A stretch of 12,995 bases of DNA from Pseudomonadota bacterium. Its GTDB lineage: Bacteria > Pseudomonadota > Gammaproteobacteria > Xanthomonadales > Xanthomonadaceae. The notes below the pieces were generated by a model, which did not search any database, was not told where the DNA came from, and was given only the letters and a program-made list of their open reading frames with translations. The stretch spans positions 1-12,995 of the forward strand of contig JAEXAG010000080.1 of assembly GCA_023394655.1 (NCBI GenBank). Reading direction: 5' to 3'. Every line of letters starts with the position of its first letter. The stretch's first letter is position 1. A program made the translations under genes and the position numbers. Below, one piece after another: positions 1 through 6,500 of the stretch.

Positions 1-645
1 CTCCTCGGGCGTGCCCAGGCGGCCGGTGGGGATGTCGGCGACGATCTTGGCCCGCACCTCTTCGGGTACCGCCATCACCATGTCCGTGGCGATGTAGCCC
101 GGTGACAGGGTGTTGACGGTCACGCCGTTGCGCGCGTTCTCGCGTGCCAGCGAAATGGTGAAGCCATGCATGCCCGCCTTGGCCGCCGCGTAATTGGCCT
201 GGCCGTACTGGCCTTTCAGGCCATTGATGGAGCTGATCTGGATGATGCGTCCCCACTTGCGCTCGCGCATGCCTTCGATCACCGGGCGGGTGACGTTGAA
301 GCAGGAGTTGAGGTTGGTGTTGATGACGTCCATCCACTGCTCGCACTTCATCTTGTGGAAAGTGCCGTCGCGGGTGATGCCGGCGTTGTTGACCAGGATG
401 TCGATCGGGCCGAGCGCGGCCTCGACCTCGCGGACCATGCTTTCGGCCTGCGCCGGATCGGTCACGTCGCCCTTGGCAAGGAACACGTCATAGCCTTCCG
501 CCTTCATCTTTTCCTGCCAGGCGCGGGCCTTCTCCTCGCTGCGGTAGTTGGTGGCGACCTTGTGGCCCATGTCGGCCAACTGCTTGACGATTGCGGTGCC
601 GATGCCGCCGGTACCGCCTGTAACCAGTGCCACGCGTGCTGTCAT
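1..645 (-). CDS. phbB: Acetoacetyl-CoA reductase (PhbB/PhaB), C-terminus cut off
   Basis: This NADPH-dependent short-chain dehydrogenase reduces acetoacetyl-CoA to (R)-3-hydroxybutyryl-CoA, the step before polyhydroxybutyrate synthesis. The first 215 residues are visible; the family is about 246 long, so about 30 residues lie beyond the left edge. The Rossmann motif is at residues 9-16 (TGGTGGIG), NNAG is at 86-89, and the catalytic triad is Ser139, Tyr152, Lys156. The stretch KGQYGQANY (144-152) and Tyr184 in PGYIATD match the acetoacetyl-CoA-specific reductases rather than FabG, although FabG-like activity cannot be excluded. The ATG at 645-643 is preceded by AGGGGA (657-652) at 6 nt. The gene starts 37 nt after the stop of gluQRS on the same strand, so the two may be cotranscribed. 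No PHB synthase gene is in the window. Confidence 0.9.
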   Translation of the reverse strand, partial: MTARVALVTGGTGGIGTAIVKQLADMGHKVATNYRSEEKARAWQEKMKAEGYDVFLAKGDVTDPAQAESMVREVEAALGPIDILVNNAGITRDGTFHKMKCEQWMDVINTNLNSCFNVTRPVIEGMRERKWGRIIQISSINGLKGQYGQANYAAAKAGMHGFTISLARENARNGVTVNTLSPGYIATDMVMAVPEEVRAKIVADIPTGRLGTPEE

Positions 646-682
646 GTGCCATCCCCTGCTTGTTGTGGAGTCCGCCTCGATT

Positions 683-1594
683 CTAGGGGGCTTGTATTGA
701 AAACATGTTGTGCAGCGCGACAGCTCCGCGCGGGATGCGTGCCACCTCGAACGCGGCCAGTGCGAGGCGCAGGAAATCGTCGGCCGAAGCGGCGTTCGCG
801 ACCGCGCCGGCCGGCTGCCCGAGCACGCGCCAGGCCAGCCGCAGCGCCGGCAGCGGGTCGCCGGCATCGAGCGGAATCGCCGCCAGCGATTTCCCCAGCT
901 TGCGGCCGTCGGTGTCCAGCAGCAGCGGGAGATGGGCGTATTCCGGCGTGGGCAGACCCAGCGCGCGCTGCAGCAGGATCTGCCGCGGCGTGGAATCCAG
1001 CAGGTCGGCGCCGCGCACCACCTCGGTGATGCCCTGTTCGGCATCGTCCACCACCACGGCGAGCTGGTAGGCCCGGAAGCCGTCCGCCCGGTGCAGGACG
1101 AAATCCCCGGCCACCTCGTCCACGCGCTGATGCTGCAGGCCGTGGATGCGATCCTCGAATTCGACGCAGCTGCCATCCGCCACCCGCAGGCGGATCGCAG
1201 GAACTTCTCGCATGGTGCCGGCCACGCAGCGGCGATGGATGCCGCCCCCCGCCGCCAGCGTGGCCCGGCTGCAATGACAGGCGAAGGCCAGGCCGCGCGC
1301 GAGCAGGTCGTCCAGCGCGGCGCGATAGAGCGCATCGCGCGCCGATTGGCGGACCACCTCGCCATCCCAGTGCAAGCCGAAGCGACGCAGGGTTTCGAGT
1401 TGGGCTTCCGCCGCCCCCGGGATTTCGCGGGCGCGGTCGACGTCCTCGATCCGCAGCCACCATTCGCCGCCGCGACTGCGCGCGGAGAGCCAGCTGCCGA
1501 GCGCGGCCACCAGCGATCCGGCGTGCAGCGGCCCGGTGGGGGAGGGCGCGAATCGGCCTCGGATCGGTCGCGGGCCGGGGAGTGTCATTTCCAT
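683..1594 (-). CDS. gluQRS: Glutamyl-Q tRNA(Asp) synthetase
   Basis: This truncated paralogue of glutamyl-tRNA synthetase activates glutamate and attaches it to the queuosine base at position 34 of tRNA-Asp, instead of charging tRNA-Glu. The 303-residue product has the class I core and lacks the anticodon-binding domain, as the family does. The HIGH-like signature is in FAPSPTGPLHAGSL, and the KMSKS counterpart is RKLGKS near the C-terminus. A zinc site is suggested by CHC followed by GGGIHRRC. Here a His stands where E. coli YadB has Tyr, and the last Cys is one residue closer. I chose the ATG at 1594; a second ATG at 1588 is possible, and neither has a clear Shine-Dalgarno. It is divergent from htpX and lies upstream of phbB. 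The reading frame stays open far upstream through the antisense of htpX, which I regard as a GC-rich artefact. Confidence 0.93.
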   Translation of the reverse strand: MEMTLPGPRPIRGRFAPSPTGPLHAGSLVAALGSWLSARSRGGEWWLRIEDVDRAREIPGAAEAQLETLRRFGLHWDGEVVRQSARDALYRAALDDLLARGLAFACHCSRATLAAGGGIHRRCVAGTMREVPAIRLRVADGSCVEFEDRIHGLQHQRVDEVAGDFVLHRADGFRAYQLAVVVDDAEQGITEVVRGADLLDSTPRQILLQRALGLPTPEYAHLPLLLDTDGRKLGKSLAAIPLDAGDPLPALRLAWRVLGQPAGAVANAASADDFLRLALAAFEVARIPRGAVALHNMFSIQAP

Positions 1595-1598
1595 CACG

Positions 1599-1627
1599 TT
1601 GCATTCAACGGCGACAGCCCATATTTT
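1599..1627 (+). promoter_or_regulatory. Candidate htpX promoter, heat-shock-like
   Basis: Two overlapping readings fit. As a sigma70 promoter, TTGCAT (1599-1604) and TATTTT (1622-1627) are exactly 17 bp apart. As a sigma32 (RpoH) promoter, GTTGCAT (1598-1604) is 13 bp from CCCATAT (1618-1624), and the latter fits the CCCATnT -10 consensus. The site lies in the 66-bp gap between the divergent gluQRS and htpX and would give an htpX leader of roughly 25-30 nt. Heat-shock control of htpX is known in E. coli; here it is inferred from sequence alone. Confidence 0.45.
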
Positions 1628-1660
1628 CCCAGACAGTCCCGCAAAACGTGATCCAAGACA

Positions 1661-2575
1661 ATGTTCAAGCGCGTCTTCCTTTTCCTGGCCACCAACCTGG
1701 CCGTCCTCGTCCTGCTCGGCATCATCATGAACGTGGTGCTGCCGATGTTCGGCATCCAGCTCGGCAACATGGGCGGGTTGCTGGTGTTCGCCGCCATCTT
1801 CGGTTTCGGCGGCGCCTTCATCTCGCTGCTGATGTCGAAGTGGATGGCCAAGCGCAGCACCGGCGCGATGGTCATCGAACAGCCTCGCAACGAGATGGAG
1901 CAGTGGCTCTACACCACCGTCCAGCGCCAGGCGCAGGCCGCCGGCATCGGCATGCCCGAGGTCGCCATCTACGAGGCACCGGAAATCAACGCCTTCGCCA
2001 CCGGCGCCAACCGCAACAGCGCCCTGGTGGCGGTGTCCACCGGTCTTCTGCGCAACATGAGCCGCGACGAGGCCGAAGCCGTTCTCGGTCACGAGGTGGC
2101 GCACGTCGCCAACGGTGACATGGTGACGATGGCGCTGCTGCAGGGCGTGCTCAACACCTTCGTGATCGTGCTGGCGCGCGTGGTGGGCCGGGCGATCGAC
2201 GGCTACCTCAGCGGTGGCCGCAACGAGGGTCCGGGGCTGGCCTATTTCGGCATCGTGTTCGTGCTGGACATGATCTTCGGCCTGTTCGCGAGCATGATCG
2301 CGATGTGGTTCTCGCGCCATCGCGAGTTCCGCGCCGACGTCGGCGGTGCCACGCTGGCCGGCCGCGAGAAGATGATCGCCGCGCTGGAGCGCCTGAAGCT
2401 CAACCACGGCGAGAACACCCTGCCCAAGCAGGTGGCCGCGTTCGGCATCAGCGGTGCGCTGGGCCACGGCTTGAAGCGCCTGCTGCTGAGCCATCCGCCG
2501 CTGGAAGAGCGCATCCAGGCACTGCGCAACGCGCAGCTGGATACCGGCAGCGTGCGCCAGGGCGTGGTGGCCTGA
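1661..2575 (+). CDS. htpX: Protease HtpX (inner-membrane zinc metalloprotease)
   Basis: HtpX is an M48-family membrane protease that degrades misfolded membrane proteins, working alongside FtsH in quality control. The 304-residue product has two N-terminal membrane segments (about 5-30 and 37-58), the zinc motif HEVAH at 144-148, a further hydrophobic pair (about 155-175 and 193-216), and the third zinc ligand Glu222 in SRHREFRAD. The length and layout match the usual gammaproteobacterial HtpX of about 290 residues. The start at 1661 is the first ATG of the frame that keeps the first membrane segment whole; only a weak AAGA lies upstream as a ribosome site. The gene stands alone, divergent from gluQRS and convergent with fimX, and ends 20 nt before a strong terminator. 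A heat-shock-type promoter is a plausible driver. Confidence 0.95.
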   Translation: MFKRVFLFLATNLAVLVLLGIIMNVVLPMFGIQLGNMGGLLVFAAIFGFGGAFISLLMSKWMAKRSTGAMVIEQPRNEMEQWLYTTVQRQAQAAGIGMPEVAIYEAPEINAFATGANRNSALVAVSTGLLRNMSRDEAEAVLGHEVAHVANGDMVTMALLQGVLNTFVIVLARVVGRAIDGYLSGGRNEGPGLAYFGIVFVLDMIFGLFASMIAMWFSRHREFRADVGGATLAGREKMIAALERLKLNHGENTLPKQVAAFGISGALGHGLKRLLLSHPPLEERIQALRNAQLDTGSVRQGVVA

Positions 2576-2595
2576 GTCCAGGCCGCGCGAAAAGG

Positions 2596-2622
2596 AAAAC
2601 GCCGGGGAAACCCGGCGTTTTT
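2596..2622. terminator. Bidirectional rho-independent terminator between htpX and fimX
   Basis: An 11-bp perfect stem, AAAACGCCGGG (2596-2606) with CCCGGCGTTTT (2611-2621), encloses a GAAA loop and is followed by a T run on the plus strand. The A-rich 5' flank supplies T residues on the minus strand. It can therefore end htpX from the left and fimX from the right; the two genes converge here. Confidence 0.9.
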
Positions 2623-2662
2623 CGTTGCGGCATCCCCGCGGCAACAGGCACGGAAAGCGGGT

Positions 2663-4726
2663 TCAGCTCATCGATTCCTGCACCGGCGCGACGAAATCGC
2701 CCTGCATGTACTGGACGCCGGTGGTGAACAGGGCGGTCATGGTCGAGGCGTCCTTCACGCCGCGCGCGATGCAGGCGATGCCCATCGGCTCGGCGGTCTG
2801 GACGATCTCGGCAACGCGATCGCGGTTCTCGTCGGCACCGAAATCGTCCATGAAGTCCTCGTTGAGCTTGAGGTAGCCCGGCTGCAGGTGGCTCAACAGC
2901 TGCAGCGAATTGAGGCCGGTGCCGAAGTGCTCGATGCAGAACGCCGCGCCGATGCCCTTGAGCTCCGAGTTGAAGCGCTGGGCCGCGCGCAGGCTGGTGA
3001 ACACCTTGGACTCGGGCAGCTGCAGCACCAGCGCGGAAGCGGGCACGCCGGCTTCGGCGAGCATCATGCCGATATCCCCGACCAGCGCCTCGTCTTCCAG
3101 CGACTGCTTCGAGATCTTCACCAGCACCTTCACCGGCTGCATCCCCATCGGCTGGGCGGCGATGTCGTGCAGGGCGCGGCGGATCGACCAACGATCGATC
3201 TCCCCGGCCAGTCCGCGCTCTTCGGCCATCGGCACGAACTGCGCCGGGAGCACCAGGCTGCCATCGTGGCCGGCCAGTCGCAGCAGCGATTCGTGGAACT
3301 GCTCGCGGTCATCGTGGATGTTGACGATGGCCTGGTAGTGCAGTTTCAGCGCATCGGTGGCGATCGCCTCGCGGATGCGTTCGATCCATGCCTGCGACTG
3401 CTCCTCCTCCACGCGCTCGGAGGCCCGCGGGTCGAACACCTGGACGCGGTTGCCGCCGACGCTGTTCGCGTAAAGCAGGCTTTCGTTGGCACGGGTCAGC
3501 ACCAGTGCGACCTGGGCGATGCGCTCGCCGATCTGGACGCCGCCGACGCTCACCGTGGCGCTCAGGGTCTTCTCGGTGGTCTCGAGCAGGCGGCTGCCGA
3601 ATGCCTCGCAGATGCGCTCGGCCACTTCCAGCGTGTGCCGGTACTGGCTGTCGGCAAGCAGGACCGCATAGGTGTTCTCGCTGATGCGGGCGACGACCAT
3701 TTCCGGGGAAAGCGCCTCGCGCAGGCGGTCGGCCACGGCGGCGGCGAGATCGTCGGTATTGTCCAGGCCGACCTGCTGGTGCAGCTGGACGATCTGGTCC
3801 AGCTCGATCAGCAGCAGCGCGTGTTCGTGGTCGCCGGTGGCGGCTTCGGCGACGCGATGCTCAAGTTGCGGCAGGAAGGTCTGGCGGTTGAGCAGGCCGG
3901 TGGCGAGATCGCGACGACGCAATTCCTCCACTTCCTTGGCCAGTGCCGGATCCAGCTCCTGGCGGCGGAACACCACCTGCAGGCAAGGCTCGCCCTCGTA
4001 CTTGGCCGGGGTGAATTCCATCACTGCCGGGAAACTGTTGCCTTCGCCGTCGCGGGCTTCCAGCTCGTAGCGCGGCGGTGGCGGCTCGCCCTTGCCGAGG
4101 GATTTCAGCAGCTGCTTGAACTCCGCCACGTGCGCGGGCGCGACCATGTCCAGCACCGACATGCCCTCGATGTCCTCGAACTCGTCGTAGCCGAACATCT
4201 CCAGATAGGCGGCGTTGGCGCGGATGTGCATGCCTTCGTGGATGTAGGCGATGGGATCGCGCGAGGACTCGATCAGCGCATCGCAGCGGCGCTCGGTTTC
4301 GCGCACCTGTGCTTCCAGTCGGCGCAGGTTGCGGCGGGTTTCCAGATCGTGGAACTCGCGCTGGACGACGTCGCGCAGGTGCTCGGTCTGTCCGGCCGGC
4401 ACGATCGCGCGGGCGCCGCAGCGGGTCAGCGTGAGCAGGGCGTCCTTGTCGATGTTCTCCACTTCGACCAGTACCGGCAGGTCCTTGCCGGCCGCTTCGA
4501 CCATGCGGAACGCTTCACTGTCGCTGATCACCGTGGAAGGCGAGCTCAGCAGCACCAGATCGTAGGCGTGGTTGTCGAGCAAGTCGGAAAGCTCGCCGAC
4601 GCTGGCGGGCCGGGTGGGGCGCACGGCCAGGCCGGCATTGCGGAGATGGCTGACGACCGCCTCGGCGGCGGCGACGTCGTCATTCACCATGAGCATACGG
4701 ATGGGGGTTTCCGTACCTGGGGACAT
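2663..4726 (-). CDS. fimX: FimX-like degenerate REC-PAS-GGDEF-EAL c-di-GMP receptor
   Basis: This is probably the c-di-GMP-binding regulator that works with PilZ and PilB in type IV pilus assembly and twitching. The 687-residue length agrees with FimX of Pseudomonas and Xanthomonas (about 690). Domains in order: a receiver-like domain (about 10-125) in which the phosphoacceptor position reads YDLVLLSSP, with Ser instead of Asp; a coiled linker; PAS (about 145-255); GGDEF (about 270-435), where the signature is SENTY at 349-353; and EAL (about 445-687), where EAL reads ESL at 479-481, the metal-binding Asn of NxS is Lys (KIS, 537-539) and DDFG reads EHFG (599-602). Enzymatic activity is therefore unlikely. 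Residues 215-218 are four prolines. GGAGA (4736-4732) precedes the ATG by 5 nt. The gene follows epmB on the same strand after a 58-nt gap. Confidence 0.88.
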   Translation of the reverse strand: MSPGTETPIRMLMVNDDVAAAEAVVSHLRNAGLAVRPTRPASVGELSDLLDNHAYDLVLLSSPSTVISDSEAFRMVEAAGKDLPVLVEVENIDKDALLTLTRCGARAIVPAGQTEHLRDVVQREFHDLETRRNLRRLEAQVRETERRCDALIESSRDPIAYIHEGMHIRANAAYLEMFGYDEFEDIEGMSVLDMVAPAHVAEFKQLLKSLGKGEPPPPRYELEARDGEGNSFPAVMEFTPAKYEGEPCLQVVFRRQELDPALAKEVEELRRRDLATGLLNRQTFLPQLEHRVAEAATGDHEHALLLIELDQIVQLHQQVGLDNTDDLAAAVADRLREALSPEMVVARISENTYAVLLADSQYRHTLEVAERICEAFGSRLLETTEKTLSATVSVGGVQIGERIAQVALVLTRANESLLYANSVGGNRVQVFDPRASERVEEEQSQAWIERIREAIATDALKLHYQAIVNIHDDREQFHESLLRLAGHDGSLVLPAQFVPMAEERGLAGEIDRWSIRRALHDIAAQPMGMQPVKVLVKISKQSLEDEALVGDIGMMLAEAGVPASALVLQLPESKVFTSLRAAQRFNSELKGIGAAFCIEHFGTGLNSLQLLSHLQPGYLKLNEDFMDDFGADENRDRVAEIVQTAEPMGIACIARGVKDASTMTALFTTGVQYMQGDFVAPVQESMS

Positions 4727-4757
4727 TCGGTTCTCCGGGAGCAGGGAGTGCGGTGGA

Positions 4758-4763
4758 ACTATA
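4758..4763 (-). promoter_or_regulatory. Candidate -10 element (TATAGT) for fimX
   Basis: On the minus strand the epmB-fimX gap holds GGGTATAGTT, a good -10 hexamer 31 nt before the fimX ATG. It would place a transcription start near 4751. No convincing -35 lies at the right distance, so fimX may have its own promoter or may simply be read through from epmB. Confidence 0.3.
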
Positions 4764-4784
4764 CCCAAGCGGACGCTGGCGGGC

Positions 4785-5789
4785 TCACATCGGCCGCTTG
4801 CCGGTATCGCCGGCGACTTCACGGACCAGCCGCGGCACCAGGTAGCCGGACAGGCGGGCGGCCAGCTCGCGATGCAGCGCGATGGCGCGCGCGTCATCCA
4901 CCTCGAAGTGGGCGGCACCCTCGACGCGATCCAGCTGGTGGAGATAGTAGGGCAGCACCCCGGCGGCGAAGCCGCGTTCGCACAGGGCGGCAAGTGCATC
5001 CACCGAGTCGTTCACGCCCTTCAGCAGCACCGCCTGGTTGAGCACGCTGGCACCGGTGGCGCGCAGGCGGGCGATGGCCGCATCCACGCCGGCATCGAAT
5101 TCGTTGGCGTGGTTGGCGTGGATGACGAAGGCCACGGGCCAGGGCAGGGCGGCGAGCCAGCCGGTGAAGGCATCGTCGATGCGATCGGGCAGGACCACCG
5201 GCAGCCGGCTGTGGATGCGCAGGCGGCGCAGGTGCGGGATCGCGGCGAGCCGGCGGGTCAGTTCCGCCAGCCGATGGGTGGCCAGCGAGAGCGGATCGCC
5301 GCCGGAGAGGATGACCTCCTCGATGTTCGGGTCGGCGGCGATCGCCGCCACCGCGTCCGCCCATTCGCCGCGTGCCGCGGTTTCCCCGGCATAGGGGAAA
5401 TGGCGCCGGAAGCAGTAGCGGCAATTGACCGCGCAGCTGCCGGTGGCGATCAGCAGGGCGCGGCCGTGGTACTTGCGGATCACCCCGTCGGCGGCCTTGG
5501 CGGCAGCGTCGCCCACCGCATCCAGCGAGAATCCGGGCACCCGCCGCTCCTCGTCGTCCAGCGGCAGCACCTGGCGCAGCAACGGATCATGTGGGTCGCC
5601 GTGGCGCATCCGGGCAGCGAAGGCGCGCGGCACGCGCATGTCGAACTGCGCGCGGGCGGCGGCGGAAACGCGCGGAGCGAGCGATTCCAGCCCGAGCAGG
5701 GCCAGCAGCTCCCGTGGGTCGCGCACGGATTCGCGCCATTGCCGTTGCCAGTCGGCCGGCTGCAGGGAGTGGGGGGCAGCGGTTATCAT
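4785..5789 (-). CDS. epmB: EF-P (R)-beta-lysine-forming L-lysine 2,3-aminomutase EpmB
   Basis: EpmB is a radical-SAM, PLP-dependent enzyme that converts (S)-alpha-lysine to (R)-beta-lysine, which EpmA then attaches to Lys34 of elongation factor P. The 334-residue product carries the radical-SAM cysteines Cys119, Cys123 and Cys126 (CAVNCRYC), LSGGDPL (161-167), and HQLD (284-287). Lys331 near the C-terminus (GDTGKRP) sits where the PLP-binding lysine is expected. The short form without the long C-terminal extension separates it from clostridial lysine aminomutases. The start at 5789 is the only ATG close to the first conserved residues; upstream, only a weak GGTG precedes it. The gene is divergent from efp across 51 bp, as in E. 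coli, which strongly supports the assignment. EpmA is not in the window. Confidence 0.94.
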   Translation of the reverse strand: MITAAPHSLQPADWQRQWRESVRDPRELLALLGLESLAPRVSAAARAQFDMRVPRAFAARMRHGDPHDPLLRQVLPLDDEERRVPGFSLDAVGDAAAKAADGVIRKYHGRALLIATGSCAVNCRYCFRRHFPYAGETAARGEWADAVAAIAADPNIEEVILSGGDPLSLATHRLAELTRRLAAIPHLRRLRIHSRLPVVLPDRIDDAFTGWLAALPWPVAFVIHANHANEFDAGVDAAIARLRATGASVLNQAVLLKGVNDSVDALAALCERGFAAGVLPYYLHQLDRVEGAAHFEVDDARAIALHRELAARLSGYLVPRLVREVAGDTGKRPM

Positions 5790-5810
5790 GTCGCACCATT
5801 TTATTTGAAT
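5783..5810. promoter_or_regulatory. Divergent epmB-efp promoter region
   Basis: The only AT-rich patch between the two genes lies here. For efp, TTATCA (5783-5788) and TTGAAT (5805-5810) are 16 bp apart and would give a leader of about 24 nt containing the AAGGAG site at 5828-5833. For epmB, the minus strand holds TAAAAT (5803-5798), which ends only 8 nt before its ATG. Both are moderate consensus matches only; the two promoters would overlap. Confidence 0.35.
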
Positions 5811-5840
5811 GCCGCCCCGGCGGCCCGAAGGAGACCCCGC

Positions 5841-6407
5841 ATGGCCACCCTGGGCATGAACGACGTGAAGAACGGCCAGAAGATCCTGGTCAACAACGAA
5901 CCGGCCGTCATCACCGAGACCGAGTACGTCAAGCCGGGCAAGGGCCAGGCGTTCACGCGCGTCAAGTTCCGCCAGATCAAGAGTGGCCGCGTGCAGGAAA
6001 TCACCATGAAGGCGACCGATTCGCTGGAAGTGGCCGACGTGATGGACACCGACATGCAGTACCTCTACGCCGATGGCGAGTACTGGCATTTCATGAACCC
6101 GGAAAGCTTCGAGCAGGTGCAGGCCGATGCCAACGCCATGGGCGGCGCCGAGAAGTGGCTGAAGGGCGAGGAAGAGTGCGTGGTGACGCTGTGGAACGGC
6201 GTGCCGATCGCGGTGCAGCCGCCGAACTTCGTCGAACTGCAGATCACCGAGACCGATCCGGGCCTGCGCGGCGACACTTCGGGCGGCGGCGGCAAGCCGG
6301 CCACGCTGGAAACCGGCGCGGTGGTGCGCGTGCCGCTGTTCGTCGGCAACGAGGAAGTGATCAAGGTCGATACCCGCAGCGGCGAATACGTCAGCCGGGT
6401 GAAGTGA
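5841..6407 (+). CDS. efp: Translation elongation factor P
   Basis: EF-P binds between the P and E sites of stalled ribosomes and stimulates peptide bond formation at consecutive prolines. The 188-residue product has the standard E. coli-type length and three beta-barrel domains. Lys34, the site of beta-lysylation, is present in the loop KPGKGQAF (31-38), and the C-terminal half shows the family signature around TDPGLRGDT and the ending DTRSGEYVSRVK. Pro32 beside the modified lysine and the neighbouring epmB both point to the EpmA/EpmB modification rather than the rhamnosylation used with an arginine. AAGGAG at 5828-5833 lies 7 nt before the ATG. The open frame continues upstream through the antisense of epmB, but that part is not real. 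A hairpin with a T-rich tail follows. Confidence 0.98.
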   Translation: MATLGMNDVKNGQKILVNNEPAVITETEYVKPGKGQAFTRVKFRQIKSGRVQEITMKATDSLEVADVMDTDMQYLYADGEYWHFMNPESFEQVQADANAMGGAEKWLKGEEECVVTLWNGVPIAVQPPNFVELQITETDPGLRGDTSGGGGKPATLETGAVVRVPLFVGNEEVIKVDTRSGEYVSRVK

Positions 6408-6437
6408 GGCGGCATTGCCGGCCTCGCCACCTGACCG

Positions 6438-6464
6438 GGGCCGCTTCGCGCGGCCCTTTCCTTT
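6438..6464 (+). terminator. Probable rho-independent terminator after efp
   Basis: GGGCCGC (6438-6444) pairs with GCGGCCC (6450-6456) around a TTCGC loop, and the 3' arm runs into TTTCCTTT. It lies 30 nt after the efp stop and 37 nt before the next gene, so it likely separates efp from the cluster that begins at 6501. Confidence 0.75.
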
Positions 6465-6500
6465 CATGGCCCCGCCACCGGCTTGGGGCAGAATGAACGC

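Noticed and set aside
683..2644. A 653-codon open frame on the minus strand covering gluQRS and the whole antisense of htpX
   Set aside because: Only the gluQRS part resembles a known protein. The upstream half is antisense to htpX, has the low-complexity His/Gln/Glu-rich look of GC-rich shadow frames, and htpX itself is intact.
2888..5041. A 717-codon plus-strand open frame opposite fimX
   Set aside because: The translation is rich in His, Gln, Leu and Ala with no recognisable domain, while the opposite strand encodes the complete FimX.
4572..5840. An open extension upstream of efp in the same frame, suggesting a fused 611-residue protein
   Set aside because: EF-P is complete from 5841 with a good AAGGAG site, and the extension is antisense to epmB.
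6483..6500. TTG start adding six residues to the deaminase
   Set aside because: No ribosome site precedes it, and the ATG at 6501 begins closer to the conserved region.
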